The notes beneath the pieces were generated by a model. The model was not told the origin of the DNA. It did no database searches and was given only the letters and a program-made list of their open reading frames with translations. DNA of 64,000 nt from a bacterium (GTDB lineage Bacteria > Acidobacteriota > Thermoanaerobaculia > Thermoanaerobaculales > Sulfomarinibacteraceae). Position numbers and translations under genes: made by a program. The DNA lies in assembly GCA_024229275.1 (NCBI GenBank), contig JAAESQ010000908.1, positions 1 to 64,000 of the forward strand, written 5' to 3'. Numbering within the stretch: the stretch's first letter is position 1; each line of letters begins with the position of its first letter. Below are positions 1 through 6,364 of the stretch, in pieces.

Positions 1-306
1 CCACCATCTCCTTCTTGGAGGATCAGCAACAGCGACATCCCCATCTTCTGTCCAGGCGTTGATCACCTTCCAGTCAGTGTTGGGGTGGAAGCCCTTCCAC
101 TCCCCCTTGGGGCTGCGGTGGAAGCCCCAGGCAGAACGGCCGAAGATGATGTTGGCTCCAGTGTCCTCGTAGTCGGTGCAGCGTTTGACCGGGTGCCGGA
201 AATTCTGCTTGAAGGCAGAGCAGCGTTCGAAGACGACTCCGACCTCATCTCCCCCGTCAGCCTTCTGGTAGTTCTCGCAGTGCGTGCAGAGGTTGTTGCT
301 GGTCAT
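1..306 (-). CDS. Cys-rich hypothetical protein, cut by the left edge
   Basis: This frame was read by hand because the ORF track gives only shadows here. The ATG at 306 overlaps the stop of the upstream gene (ATGA), and the frame stays open to base 1, giving 102 residues without a stop. A CTHC pair near residues 7-10 is followed by Cys at about 29 and 43, spaced like a small metal-binding fold. The rest is rich in Trp, Gly and charged residues. It is the last visible member of the leftward small-gene operon. The function is not recognised. Confidence 0.7.
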   Translation of the reverse strand, partial: MTSNNLCTHCENYQKADGGDEVGVVFERCSAFKQNFRHPVKRCTDYEDTGANIIFGRSAWGFHRSPKGEWKGFHPNTDWKVINAWTEDGDVAVADPPRRRWW

Positions 307-626
307 ACGTACTTGCCGTACTCGTCGGAGATCATGTTGAAGAGGCAAGCAGCACGGATGGTCACCATCCAGCCGAAGCCCTTGCGGTCACGTCGAGGGT
401 GGCCGTCGTAGATGGGCTCGTTGGGGTCTGCCGGTTCGTCAGGCGCCATCCCAGAGAGGAGCCAGCCGATCTGATCGGCAGTATCTCGGTCGGCATCGGT
501 CTCCTGCACGTCCTGCCAGTTCTCGTACTCGCCACCAACGGCGTTGTAGGGAGAGAAGATGTGGGGGTTCTCGACACCAATGATGCCGAGAAGGTAGTCA
601 ACGTTGCGCTGCGGGGTCTGCCTCAC
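303..626 (-). CDS. Small acidic hypothetical protein
   Basis: The product is 107 residues. The start is GTG at 626, overlapping the stop of the upstream gene (GTGA), so translation is probably coupled. It is acidic with scattered Trp and Tyr, and has a hydrophobic stretch near residues 10-17 (VDYLLGIIGV). It has no signal peptide or membrane segment. It follows the general pattern of this block: a short hydrophobic helix, then an acidic variable part. Such clusters in virulent phages often encode host-takeover proteins, which is inference here. Confidence 0.65.
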   Translation of the reverse strand: MRQTPQRNVDYLLGIIGVENPHIFSPYNAVGGEYENWQDVQETDADRDTADQIGWLLSGMAPDEPADPNEPIYDGHPRRDRKGFGWMVTIRAACLFNMISDEYGKYV

Positions 627-850
627 AGGCCAATCTGGGACGAGGCAGGGAGACGATGGAATGCCCTCAGTTCCTCCTGGAAATTCTTGAGGGGGTCGTA
701 GTAGAAGGGAGCTTCATGCTCCACGAGCCACGACTTGGCGGGGTAGTCGATCAGGAGCAGCAGGCCCTGGACATAGGGAGTCTCCAGGAGATGCTTCTGT
801 TCGAGGAGGTCGGTGTAGGTCGCCTCTTGCGTCTCGTCGTCGTCACCCAT
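623..850 (-). CDS. Small acidic hypothetical protein with leaderless-type start
   Basis: The product is 75 residues, starting at the ATG at 850. There is no Shine-Dalgarno. Instead a promoter (-35 TTGACA, 17-base spacer, -10 TACCCT) ends six bases before the ATG, so transcription should begin at or next to the start codon. The N-terminus is very acidic (MGDDDETQEA) and is followed by a Leu-rich helix. It is the first gene of the last leftward sub-operon (850 to 1). The function is unknown. Confidence 0.7.
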   Translation of the reverse strand: MGDDDETQEATYTDLLEQKHLLETPYVQGLLLLIDYPAKSWLVEHEAPFYYDPLKNFQEELRAFHRLPASSQIGL

Positions 851-856
851 GCGTAT

Positions 857-885
857 AGGGTACGCATGCTTGCCGTATTTGTCAA
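857..885 (-). promoter_or_regulatory. Leftward promoter with the shared motif in its spacer
   Basis: On the minus strand, TTGACA (885-880), a 17-base spacer and TACCCT (862-857) are followed by six bases and the ATG at 850. The spacer contains the complement of ATGCTTGCCGTA (866-877), the motif repeated across the left half of the window. A protein bound there would sit between the -35 and -10 elements. Confidence 0.65.
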
Positions 886-1007
886 CCCCCTACGGCGGCT
901 TTTATGGCCTCAGCGTTCGGCAGTTTTCCCGACTTCTTGGCAGCTTTGGGCTTCGGCTTCGAGACTGCCTTCTTGGCCTTCTTGGCGGCTTTCTTCTTGG
1001 CGGACAT
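882..1007 (-). CDS. 41-residue Lys/Ala-rich basic protein
   Basis: Too short for the ORF track. The ATG at 1007 overlaps the stop of the upstream gene (TGATG), and the stop at 884-882 lies inside the next promoter. The N-terminal half is made of KKAAKK-type blocks with Pro, like the tails of histone H1 or bacterial H1-like proteins; the C-terminus is more neutral. Non-specific binding to nucleic acid is likely from composition alone. The partner and role are unknown. Confidence 0.6.
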   Translation of the reverse strand: MSAKKKAAKKAKKAVSKPKPKAAKKSGKLPNAEAIKAAVGG

Positions 1008-1240
1008 CACAGTCTCCACATAGTTGGGCTCACTCCTCCAGTGTACCACTGCCATTTCACCGACCGTAGTTTAGGTGACCTCATCCCGGCGTCCACGACG
1101 AAGTTGGTGATGGCCTGCATGAGCTTGTCGGTGAACTCCGTGCGGAGCATGGGGTCCTCGATGGCTCCATTCTTTGGAGGAGGAGTGAAGACGATGAACT
1201 GGAAGACGTGGTCCCAGACCGGGTCGCCTTCTTCATTCAT
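1007..1240 (-). CDS. Small hypothetical protein
   Basis: The product is 77 residues, with ATG at 1240 overlapping the end of the previous gene. It has an aromatic N-terminal stretch (VFQFIVF) and a predicted helix (LMQAITNFVV). No motif is recognised. It shares with its neighbours the layout of a hydrophobic first helix, a variable loop and a second helix. It lies in the leftward small-gene operon. Confidence 0.65.
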   Translation of the reverse strand: MNEEGDPVWDHVFQFIVFTPPPKNGAIEDPMLRTEFTDKLMQAITNFVVDAGMRSPKLRSVKWQWYTGGVSPTMWRL

Positions 1241-1427
1241 TGGGAATCCCTGTGTGAAGTTCGATTGCAGCTTGGAGGGTGAGGTTGAACAACGGAGACG
1301 GAATCAACGGACCGCCATCGACAAACTCCCCGAAACAGATGTGGGAGACGTTGTACCAGATGTAGTGCTGGTGGTCCCCCACGGCGATGATGTCTTCAGC
1401 GCTGGCGGGCTGGCGGTCAATGGTCAT
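1233..1427 (-). CDS. Small hypothetical protein
   Basis: The product is 64 residues. The ORF track extends it upstream to 1550, but the first ATG with a GGGAG-type ribosome site is at 1427, and the upstream part is low-complexity shadow sequence. The product starts MTIDRQPASAED and has an aromatic and His-rich centre (HQHYIWYN). No family is recognised. It overlaps the genes on both sides by a few bases. Confidence 0.6.
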   Translation of the reverse strand: MTIDRQPASAEDIIAVGDHQHYIWYNVSHICFGEFVDGGPLIPSPLFNLTLQAAIELHTGIPNE

Positions 1428-1665
1428 TCGTGGACTCCCAGGTGTTGAGGGCGTCCCATACGAGTCCAGAGATCCGTCGGCCAAGCTGAAAGGTTCCATC
1501 GGGATCGTACTCGGTCTTGTCCATGTCGCTCTCGGAGGGGTAGAGAGCAAGGAAGCAGATGTTGTCGAAGAGAGTCTGGCGGTCTGAGGTTGATTCCTGG
1601 AGTATGTGGAGACCGCTGGTGGTCTTGATTCCTCTGGGAGGCTCTCCCATTTCGATGTCCTTCAT
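1417..1665 (-). CDS. Small hypothetical protein, paralogue-like to 2838-3062
   Basis: The product is 82 residues. ATG at 1665 follows a GAGGA ribosome site and is preferred to the longer track start. It contains LFDNICFLALYPSES, then a DPDGTF loop, then LVWDAL near the C-terminus. The gene at 2838-3062 has LFDNFAYLLL, an NG loop and LLWDAV in the same order, so the two probably arose by duplication. The function is unknown. Confidence 0.65.
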   Translation of the reverse strand: MKDIEMGEPPRGIKTTSGLHILQESTSDRQTLFDNICFLALYPSESDMDKTEYDPDGTFQLGRRISGLVWDALNTWESTNDH

Positions 1666-1934
1666 CGGGTGTCCTCGATGATGTAGACGTCCTGGTCGAG
1701 AGAGGGGAAGCCCCACTGGTCGTGGTCGAGATCCTGGAGGTCGAGGAACTGGTTGGCGGCGATGCGGAGAAGCTGTTGGATGTGATTGCCGTCGTGGCCG
1801 GCGTCGGTCTCAGCCCCCCAGTTTTCGACATCCTGATCGGAGTCCGCATTGAAGAGGAGGAGGTTCAGGTGGAGCCAGGGAGTGATGAAGCGGCCGACCG
1901 CCATTGCCTCTCTCATTGGATCGTAGATGTTCAC
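1662..1934 (-). CDS. Small acidic hypothetical protein
   Basis: The product is 90 residues. The start is taken as GTG at 1934 (MNIYDPMREA), overlapping the preceding stop as GTGA and following CAGGAAA; an internal ATG at 1916 is the alternative. The centre is hydrophobic (WLHLNLLLFNAD), then acidic. No family is recognised. It is part of the tightly overlapping leftward operon. Confidence 0.6.
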   Translation of the reverse strand: MNIYDPMREAMAVGRFITPWLHLNLLLFNADSDQDVENWGAETDAGHDGNHIQQLLRIAANQFLDLQDLDHDQWGFPSLDQDVYIIEDTR

Positions 1935-2119
1935 CAGCGTTTCCTGCTTCCGGAGCGGCCGATGTGGTAGTGGTGGCCGAAGGCGCAGCGGTACTTGGTG
2001 AGGAAGCGTCCTCGGTGCTTCTTCTTCATGACGGTGATGGCCTCCTCGGCCAGTTCGACGGTCTTGTAGCACACCTTGCCGGTGCAGGCGTTGCGGCGAA
2101 TTCTGCGCCTGCTGCTCAT
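1931..2119 (-). CDS. Small basic Cys/His protein
   Basis: The product is 62 residues from ATG at 2119. It has an Arg-rich N-terminus, ACTGKVCY, a helix with AEEAITVMKKK, and then YRCAFGHHYHIG. The pattern (Cys pair, helix, Cys/His cluster) resembles the small zinc-ribbon-like proteins common in phages, where the last motif is usually Y-C-x-C-G-x-W-H. Here FGHH replaces the second Cys. It is probably a nucleic-acid or metal-binding protein, by inference. Confidence 0.65.
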   Translation of the reverse strand: MSSRRRIRRNACTGKVCYKTVELAEEAITVMKKKHRGRFLTKYRCAFGHHYHIGRSGSRKRW

Positions 2120-2340
2120 GTCCAGGGGACGTCCTTCCAGAAGCCCTTGAAGGTGCGGTTCAGGGGGGAGGCGATGCAGGTGTTCCAGACCTTGGACCTG
2201 ATGTTGTGGTGATACTGGCCGCAGGCCAGGACAGCGATGTGGAGGAAGAACTTCTGCTCGGGTTGGGAGCGGAAGTGGGGATTGACTCTGTCTAGGTTGT
2301 CTGTGTGGTCTGTGTCGAAGATGTGGCTGCTGGGGATCAA
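2116..2340 (-). CDS. Small hypothetical protein, TTG start
   Basis: The product is 74 residues. The start is TTG at 2340, behind GGAAGGA and overlapping the upstream stop (TTGA); the track's longer version is Pro/Leu-rich shadow. The protein has many aromatic residues and a single Cys in LACGQYHHN. No conserved family is recognised. Confidence 0.55.
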   Translation of the reverse strand: MIPSSHIFDTDHTDNLDRVNPHFRSQPEQKFFLHIAVLACGQYHHNIRSKVWNTCIASPLNRTFKGFWKDVPWT

Positions 2341-2624
2341 AGGGTCCTTCCGCAGGCACGGCAGTATTCGCCTTCTTTGTAGATGCCCTGGCAGAGGAGG
2401 CAGGCTGGGTCTTCGCCCCAGGCGACGAGGGCTTCGTGGAGGTGGATGGAGATGCATCCTGGGAGGGGGTTGAAGCGGTTGAGGGGTTTGGAGATGGAGG
2501 CACCGAGGCAGAGGAAGGAGAGCATCGCCCACTGGGAGTAGGGAGCTGGGGAACCGAGGTCGGGGTCGATGGGGGTCTTCATGACAGCCTCTGGTGGCTC
2601 TTGAAGATGGTTCCAGGAGGACAT
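2337..2624 (-). CDS. Small Cys-rich hypothetical protein
   Basis: The product is 95 residues from ATG at 2624, which overlaps a TAA (TAATG). The C-terminus has CLLCQGIYKEGEYCRACG, a CxxC...CxxC treble-clef or zinc-ribbon pattern. The N-terminal part has SISKPLNRFNPLPG. It is likely a zinc-binding protein of the early operon; the role is unknown. Confidence 0.65.
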   Translation of the reverse strand: MSSWNHLQEPPEAVMKTPIDPDLGSPAPYSQWAMLSFLCLGASISKPLNRFNPLPGCISIHLHEALVAWGEDPACLLCQGIYKEGEYCRACGRTL

Positions 2625-2659
2625 TAGATGGCGATGCCTTTGATGGTGGTGGCTGGCAT
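2624..2659 (-). CDS. Possible 11-residue mini-ORF
   Basis: An ATG overlapping the stop of the upstream gene (TGATG) opens an 11-codon frame whose TAA overlaps the next ATG (TAATG). It is either a tiny peptide or a translational relay that carries ribosomes between two genes. There is no other support. Confidence 0.25.
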   Translation of the reverse strand: MPATTIKGIAI

Positions 2660-2841
2660 CAGAGCTTCCAGTCTCCGATGGCGATCCACATGTAGCGCCT
2701 GAACTGCGTGTCGATGTTCTCGTTCTTGGTGGTGGGACGGACACCAGTGAGAAGGAAGTGGACTCCGATGAGGTGGGCCACTTCTCCGTTGAGGCGGATG
2801 TTGGAGGCGTGGACGGAGGAGTGGAGTTCGGAGCGGATCAT
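2659..2841 (-). CDS. Small hypothetical protein
   Basis: The product is 60 residues from ATG at 2841, overlapping the end of the upstream gene (ATGA). It has a hydrophobic central strand or helix (VAHLIGVHFLLTGV) and a C-terminal WIAIGDWKL. No family is recognised. It lies mid-operon in the leftward block. Confidence 0.6.
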   Translation of the reverse strand: MIRSELHSSVHASNIRLNGEVAHLIGVHFLLTGVRPTTKNENIDTQFRRYMWIAIGDWKL

Positions 2842-3062
2842 GGGAGGAGTTCCTCGATGGACTCGACGGCGTCCCAGAGGAGGTTGTAGGTGCCGTTGGC
2901 GAGCTTACAGGGACCAGTGATTTCTTCGCCTGGGCGCTCGTACATGAAGTCCTGGTTGGGGTCATTGCGGGAGGAGCGGTTGAGGAGCAGGTAGGCGAAG
3001 TTGTCGAAGAGGTAGTAGCCCTGATTGAGTTCATCGAGGTTCATGAGGTGGTCGTCGTTCAT
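2838..3062 (-). CDS. Small hypothetical protein, member of a paralogous set
   Basis: The product is 74 residues from ATG at 3062, overlapping the upstream stop (TGATG). It has LFDNFAYLLL, an acidic variable loop, then NGTYNLLWDAVESIEEL. The gene at 1417-1665 has the same order of elements, and those at 3062-3229 and 3295-3474 look more distantly alike. This suggests local duplication and divergence. The function is unknown. Confidence 0.65.
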   Translation of the reverse strand: MNDDHLMNLDELNQGYYLFDNFAYLLLNRSSRNDPNQDFMYERPGEEITGPCKLANGTYNLLWDAVESIEELLP

Positions 3063-3229
3063 CAGGCGGGGGGTCCAGGAGGATTCCAGAGGCGCTCCAG
3101 GCTCACGATGGCGTTCCAGATGGAGTCTTCGGTGCCTGTCTCCCATGCAGTGCAGCCGAGGAGCATTTCGAGATGTTCGTAGACTGCGCCTGCGGAGTCC
3201 CAAGCAGGGGCTGAGGAGTGTGGGTTCAT
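3062..3229 (-). CDS. Small hypothetical protein with leaderless-type start
   Basis: The product is 55 residues. The track starts at 3268, but those codons lie on the repeated promoter motif. A promoter (TTGCCA, 17 bases, TACAAT) ends six bases before the ATG at 3229, and there is no Shine-Dalgarno, so I place the start at 3229 (MNPHSSAPAW). The sequence has YEHLEMLLG and SIWNAIVSLERLW, distantly like the neighbouring paralogue set. Confidence 0.6.
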   Translation of the reverse strand: MNPHSSAPAWDSAGAVYEHLEMLLGCTAWETGTEDSIWNAIVSLERLWNPPGPPA

Positions 3230-3235
3230 GGGTAG

Positions 3236-3264
3236 ATTGTAGGGGGTGCTTGGTGCTATGGCAA
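3236..3264 (-). promoter_or_regulatory. Leftward promoter, shared motif forms the -35
   Basis: On the minus strand, TTGCCA (264-259 of the 3 kb block) is followed by 17 bases and TACAAT (241-236), then CTACCC and the ATG at 3229. The motif copy (3257-3268) supplies the -35, unlike the promoter at 857-885 where it lies in the spacer. Confidence 0.6.
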
Positions 3265-3294
3265 GCATGTTTTGAAAGTGGTTGTGGGGCAGAG

Positions 3295-3474
3295 CTACGA
3301 AGGGTTTGGCGGGTCGTGGAGGTCGAGGAGATCGGCAACACCCTGCCAGAAGGATGGAGTGCTGGACATGCGGAAGATGGGATTGGAGTAGATGTCTGGA
3401 GGGTCGAGGTCGAGAGAAAAGAGCAGGTAGAGAACGTGGTAGCGAGCGTAGCGGTAGTCTCCTGCTGAGGACAT
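3295..3474 (-). CDS. 59-residue hypothetical protein with leaderless-type start
   Basis: Just below the ORF-track cutoff. The ATG at 3474 has no Shine-Dalgarno and follows an extended -10 (TGATATGCT) by nine bases. The product is Tyr-rich at the N-terminus (DYRYARYHVLYLLF) and ends with a FWQGVADLLDL helix. It is the first gene of the leftward small-gene block and may be distantly related to the next gene. The function is unknown. Confidence 0.6.
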   Translation of the reverse strand: MSSAGDYRYARYHVLYLLFSLDLDPPDIYSNPIFRMSSTPSFWQGVADLLDLHDPPNPS

Positions 3475-3476
3475 GC

Positions 3477-3492
3477 TACGGCAAGCATATCA
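3477..3492 (-). promoter_or_regulatory. Extended -10 promoter on a copy of the shared motif
   Basis: On the minus strand the sequence reads TGATATGCTTGCCGTAGC and then ATG. TG-A-TATGCT fits an extended -10, which can work without a good -35; none is seen. The motif copy is 3477-3488. The promoter copy upstream of 3229 matches this one over about 25 bases, including CCACTTTC further upstream. Confidence 0.5.
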
Positions 3493-3568
3493 TGGAAAGT
3501 GGTGCGGTTGGGGGAGGTAGTAGCTATTTGCACCGGAAATCGGACTCCGGTTCCAGGGGCGGGGGGAC

Positions 3569-3599
3569 AAAAAAAGGGCACCCCCACGTGGGGGTGCCC
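3569..3599 (-). terminator. Rho-independent terminator, leftward
   Basis: The 24-base perfect palindrome GGGCACCCCCAC/GTGGGGGTGCCC (3576-3599) is followed on the minus strand by seven T (3575-3569). It ends the short transcript from terS and the gene at 3606, separating it from the small-gene block. Confidence 0.9.
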
Positions 3600-3605
3600 A
3601 GTGCG

Positions 3606-3866
3606 CTAGACGTTGCGCTTCGCGGCGTCGTTCAGGACGGCGCGGAGTGTGTCGGCCTTGCCGCGACCGATGCGGAGGGGCTTGGCGCCCTCAGGCTCGA
3701 CATGGAACAGCAGCCCGTACTTTTCGGTCTGGACGATGGCCCACGTGATGGGCCGGCCGGCTGCCGACGTGGTCTCGAACGGCCCCTCGACCACGGTGTC
3801 ACCCTTGGCGCTGGCCTTCGCCTTCTTCGCTTCGGGCTTGGGGAGACTGAATGTCATCTTGCTCAT
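3606..3866 (-). CDS. Small hypothetical protein next to terS
   Basis: The product is 86 residues. The track starts at 3878, but GGAGGT lies seven bases before the ATG at 3866 (MSKMTFSLPK), which I take as the start. A basic Lys/Ala N-terminus (PKPEAKKAKASAKG) precedes a compact mixed region with PITWAIVQTEKYGLLF and a basic helix at the end. It is downstream of the terS-like gene, with its own 183-base leader, and is followed at once by the terminator. The function is unknown. Confidence 0.75.
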   Translation of the reverse strand: MSKMTFSLPKPEAKKAKASAKGDTVVEGPFETTSAAGRPITWAIVQTEKYGLLFHVEPEGAKPLRIGRGKADTLRAVLNDAAKRNV

Positions 3867-4049
3867 TGCGACCTCCATACCGAAGGGGTTAGATCATTCC
3901 CTCGGCACTCTCCCCTCGATCGCCGTCGCCTGAATCACCAGATCCTTGGCTATATAAGGAGGTATATAAGAAGCGCACCCCCTATTGTGACTCGCGTGAA
4001 TATCGACACGGGTTGTGACCGAGATGTTTGTAGCAGCCGCTAAAAACAA
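3867..4049 (-). promoter_or_regulatory. Leader and promoter region between terS and the gene at 3606
   Basis: This 183-base gap holds two TATATA-like -10 candidates on the minus strand, in a near-direct repeat (CTTATATA at about 3970 and 3958), and the 15-mer CGGCGATCGAGGGGA at 3925-3911. A TTGTTTTTAGCGG stretch lies nearer terS. I see no coding frame with a ribosome site. Confidence 0.35.
3911..3925 (-). repeat. 15-mer inverted repeat, left copy
   Basis: On the minus strand this reads CGGCGATCGAGGGGA. An identical copy lies on the plus strand at 4628-4642. Both lie in the 5' leaders of outward-reading genes (44 bases and 31 bases before the start codons) on either side of the terS-like gene. 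Confidence 0.7.
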
Positions 4050-4559
4050 TTATGTACTGTCACCATCATCTTGGGTGATGACGGCAGGCAGGGCAGGCAG
4101 GGCAGCCCCGACCTCAACAGCACGTGAGTCAGTGAGTTGTGCGATGCGTGCGTCGATCTGCTTGAGCAAACTGTTACGGTCGAAGTCCACAATGAGTTTG
4201 TCGCTTAGCATGCCGTGGATCTGGGCATTGGTGATGATCGCCTTCATCCGATCCTTATGGTCTTTGTCCCTAACGATCTCTGCCAGATGCATGACCAGTT
4301 CATCAGGCTTCACCCCACACATCTCACGCCACAGAACTCCACACGCTTCAGCCACATCCGGGAACTTCTTCGTCAACTTCGGTCCTTGCGTGTTGGGGTG
4401 AGCATACCCCACTAGCTTCGCTGCCTTCGTGGCATCCAACGCAGTCTCAGTAGCAAACTTCTCAAAGAAGCCCCGTACCTTTCCAGGTGGAGTCTTCTTG
4501 TACTTCGCCTTCAGCAGCGCCAGCCACTCCGGATCATGGCCATTCCCGTTCCCCTGCAT
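4050..4559 (-). CDS. Terminase small subunit-like protein
   Basis: The product is 169 residues. The N-terminal part has ATETALDATKAAKLVGYAHP followed by LTKKFPDVAEA, the helix-turn-helix layout of phage TerS proteins, which typically show N-A-T-x-A-A-x-x-A-G-Y. The rest is helical and acidic. TerS recognises phage DNA for packaging with TerL. It sits far from the portal gene at the right end of the window, so the packaging genes are split unless the map is circular. A -10-like TAGAAT lies six bases before the ATG. Confidence 0.65.
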   Translation of the reverse strand: MQGNGNGHDPEWLALLKAKYKKTPPGKVRGFFEKFATETALDATKAAKLVGYAHPNTQGPKLTKKFPDVAEACGVLWREMCGVKPDELVMHLAEIVRDKDHKDRMKAIITNAQIHGMLSDKLIVDFDRNSLLKQIDARIAQLTDSRAVEVGAALPALPAVITQDDGDST

Positions 4560-4627
4560 ATCCCCATTCTACTACTTCACAACGTGACGCCTCAGGCCCA
4601 CCTCCCTCATTCCGGGGAAACCCTGGC

Positions 4628-4642
4628 CGGCGATCGAGGGGA
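4628..4642 (+). repeat. 15-mer inverted repeat, right copy
   Basis: CGGCGATCGAGGGGA, identical to the minus-strand copy at 3911-3925. The pair brackets the terS-like gene at about 700 bp spacing. It could be a regulatory element shared by two divergent units or a packaging or replication site. Confidence 0.7.
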
Positions 4643-4673
4643 AGGCAGCCAGCCCGGCAGAGAGGAGAAAAGC

Positions 4674-4874
4674 ATGTTTGGCGAGCCCATGGACTTTCCA
4701 GTACACGACCCAGAGCAGATCATCACCCAGTTCTACTCCCTGATCCACAACGACTTACTCAGCATGAACTTCCTCTGCTCAGAGGAGGGAGAGGCCCTCA
4801 CTCGCTTCGAGAACGACCTCATACCACACCGTCTATCCCAACCAAAAGGAGGCCAATCATGGCCAAAAGCCTGA
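4674..4874 (+). CDS. Small acidic hypothetical protein
   Basis: The product is 66 residues. The real start is ATG at 4674 after AGAGGAG; the longer track frame runs through the intergenic leader. The product begins MFGEPMDFPVHDPEQ and is mostly helical and acidic. It is the first gene of the rightward early region and overlaps the next start. No family is recognised. Confidence 0.65.
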   Translation: MFGEPMDFPVHDPEQIITQFYSLIHNDLLSMNFLCSEEGEALTRFENDLIPHRLSQPKGGQSWPKA

Positions 4875-5242
4875 AGCACTGCACCCACATCCACACAACC
4901 AAGGAGGCCGAGGAAGCCTGTAACCAGGAGGCAGAAGACGCAATCCTCCGCTCCGAACACTTCAACCAGTGGCTGGAGATCGACCAAGAAGACGACTTCC
5001 AAGAAGGCGAGTTCGACTCCTTCGCCTACTACATGGGCGATGCCTACCGCATCGACACCGACGACCTCAAAGCATCAGAGGAGGCCCTCTGCCACTTCCT
5101 CATCCACGAACCCACCACATACTCTGAGCCTCTGGGCATCCGCTCAGCCCACATCCCCGTCATGGCCCTCCGTCACGACGGCATCGGCTCCGCTCTCGCC
5201 CGAGGCATCAGCTCCTGGATCAACAGAGAGAATGGCGAGTAG
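4859..5242 (+). CDS. Acidic hypothetical protein
   Basis: The product is 127 residues. ATG at 4859 follows AAAGGAGG with good spacing and is preferred over the track's 4487. The N-terminus has CTHIHTTKEAEEAC; the centre is strongly acidic with Phe and Tyr (DQEDDFQEGEFD). No domain is recognised. Acidic proteins of this size in early phage operons may mimic DNA or inhibit host enzymes, which is speculation here. Confidence 0.7.
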   Translation: MAKSLKHCTHIHTTKEAEEACNQEAEDAILRSEHFNQWLEIDQEDDFQEGEFDSFAYYMGDAYRIDTDDLKASEEALCHFLIHEPTTYSEPLGIRSAHIPVMALRHDGIGSALARGISSWINRENGE

Positions 5243-5306
5243 CCACTGGCTGGACACCGTCCATCTCACCAAAGCCGCCCTCCGCATGTGCCGAGAAAGG
5301 AGCCGT

Positions 5307-5513
5307 ATGGCCACACCCTACAGCCCCCACACCACCGTAAGGTACACAGGAGACACCGACTTCGATGACATCCTCACTGACGACTCAGCCTCCTTCTGGC
5401 TCAAGAGAGCCATCACCGAAGCCCGTCACCGTGACCCCATCGACGCCGCCAACGACGCCGAATTCCTCTGCTCCCTCCTCACATCCCGTGCTGCCAAAAT
5501 CCTCACGGAGTAG
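5307..5513 (+). CDS. Small acidic hypothetical protein
   Basis: The product is 68 residues if it starts at ATG 5307, behind GAAAGGAG. An in-frame ATG at 5232, overlapping the upstream stop, would add 25 residues with only a weak ribosome site. The product (MATPYSPHTT) has an acidic middle (GDTDFDDILTDD) and a helical end. No family is recognised. Confidence 0.6.
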   Translation: MATPYSPHTTVRYTGDTDFDDILTDDSASFWLKRAITEARHRDPIDAANDAEFLCSLLTSRAAKILTE

Positions 5514-5675
5514 GCTCCCTGACAGCTTCCTCTCTTCAGTCAGTCACAACTCCAGGCTCACATGGCTCATCTGGACAGACTGGCCCTCCATCCTGCCCCT
5601 TGAACTCTGGATACCCACCAACCGGGCTGCTGCATCTTTCGCAAGGGTCCAAGGACTCCTAGGGGAGCCACCACC

Positions 5676-5996
5676 ATGAAGGCACCCCGGTACGACAGCA
5701 ACCTCAACCCCACCGTCAACCACGACCTTGGCATCAACGCCACGGTCCTCGTCTTCGGCTCATTCCCTCCACCACCCAAAGGCGTCCACAAGACCGGCAC
5801 AGCATCCCTGTGCTGGAGGCTCTTCATCGACCAGATCACTGCGCTCTATCCCATTAACCAGGAGGCCCACAAGATGGCCATCACCCGCTACACACCCGAC
5901 CCCCGCACTGGCTCTCTCACCAATGGCACCGTCCAGCACGACTACCAGGAGCCCAAGGCACCCCGGAAGCGCAAGAAGGCAGCCGCCAAGAAGTGA
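5676..5996 (+). CDS. Hypothetical protein with basic C-terminal tail
   Basis: The product is 106 residues from ATG at 5676, after GGGGAG. A second in-frame ATG at 5874 has a better AGGAGG and could give a separate 40-residue product. The C-terminus is very basic (PRKRKKAAAKK), like other Lys-rich tails in this phage. The 162 bases before it (5514-5675) hold no convincing gene. Confidence 0.55.
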   Translation: MKAPRYDSNLNPTVNHDLGINATVLVFGSFPPPPKGVHKTGTASLCWRLFIDQITALYPINQEAHKMAITRYTPDPRTGSLTNGTVQHDYQEPKAPRKRKKAAAKK

Positions 5997-6047
5997 TCTG
6001 GCTCATCTTCACCATGCCCTGGTTCCTCAACCACAAGGAGTGACCCC

Positions 6048-6311
6048 ATGAAGAACTGCTGGTCTGACTGTGCCAGATGCAGGGACCACCCAAACGAAAC
6101 AGGTTGGATAGACGAAAACGGCCAGCATTGGGACGTTCATCCACCCGACCCAGATCCCGAAGATCCTGATCCTCTGCACCGCATCACCCAAGTGCTGCAC
6201 CTGATCTCCCCTGACATCACCCGCTGGAACCACTCAGAGTGGCTATCAGACGCAGAGACCACAGCCGCCATGAATGCCATCCACCGTTTCTCCGAGAGAG
6301 ACAACGAGTGA
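6048..6311 (+). CDS. Small acidic Cys-containing hypothetical protein
   Basis: The product is 87 residues. ATG at 6048 follows AAGGAG. The N-terminus has CWSDCARC, a dense Cys cluster, then a Pro/Asp run (PPDPDPEDPDP) and a helix ending in an acidic tail. It may bind a metal through the Cys group. No family is recognised. It is the last gene before a 156-base regulatory gap. Confidence 0.65.
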   Translation: MKNCWSDCARCRDHPNETGWIDENGQHWDVHPPDPDPEDPDPLHRITQVLHLISPDITRWNHSEWLSDAETTAAMNAIHRFSERDNE

Positions 6312-6324
6312 CCCAACATCTGGT

Positions 6325-6336
6325 ATGCCTGCCGTA
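6325..6336 (+). promoter_or_regulatory. Copy of the shared motif (ATGCCTGCCGTA)
   Basis: One mismatch from ATGCTTGCCGTA, preceded by TGG so that TGGTATGCC resembles an extended -10. No gene starts directly after it. It may act as a second operator for the promoter at 6365-6388. Confidence 0.45.
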
Positions 6337-6364
6337 AGCCCTACACAGTAAATAGTAGTGCTAA

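Noticed and set aside
301-322. TACTTGCCGTAC near 310, similar to the shared motif
   Set aside because: It lies in coding sequence near the end of the 303-626 gene, lacks the ATG half of the motif, and has no promoter beside it.
5993-6043. 16-codon ORF (MIWLIFTMPWF) between 5996 and 6048
   Set aside because: It overlaps the previous stop as GTGA and ends near the next ribosome site, but it is too short and has no other support.
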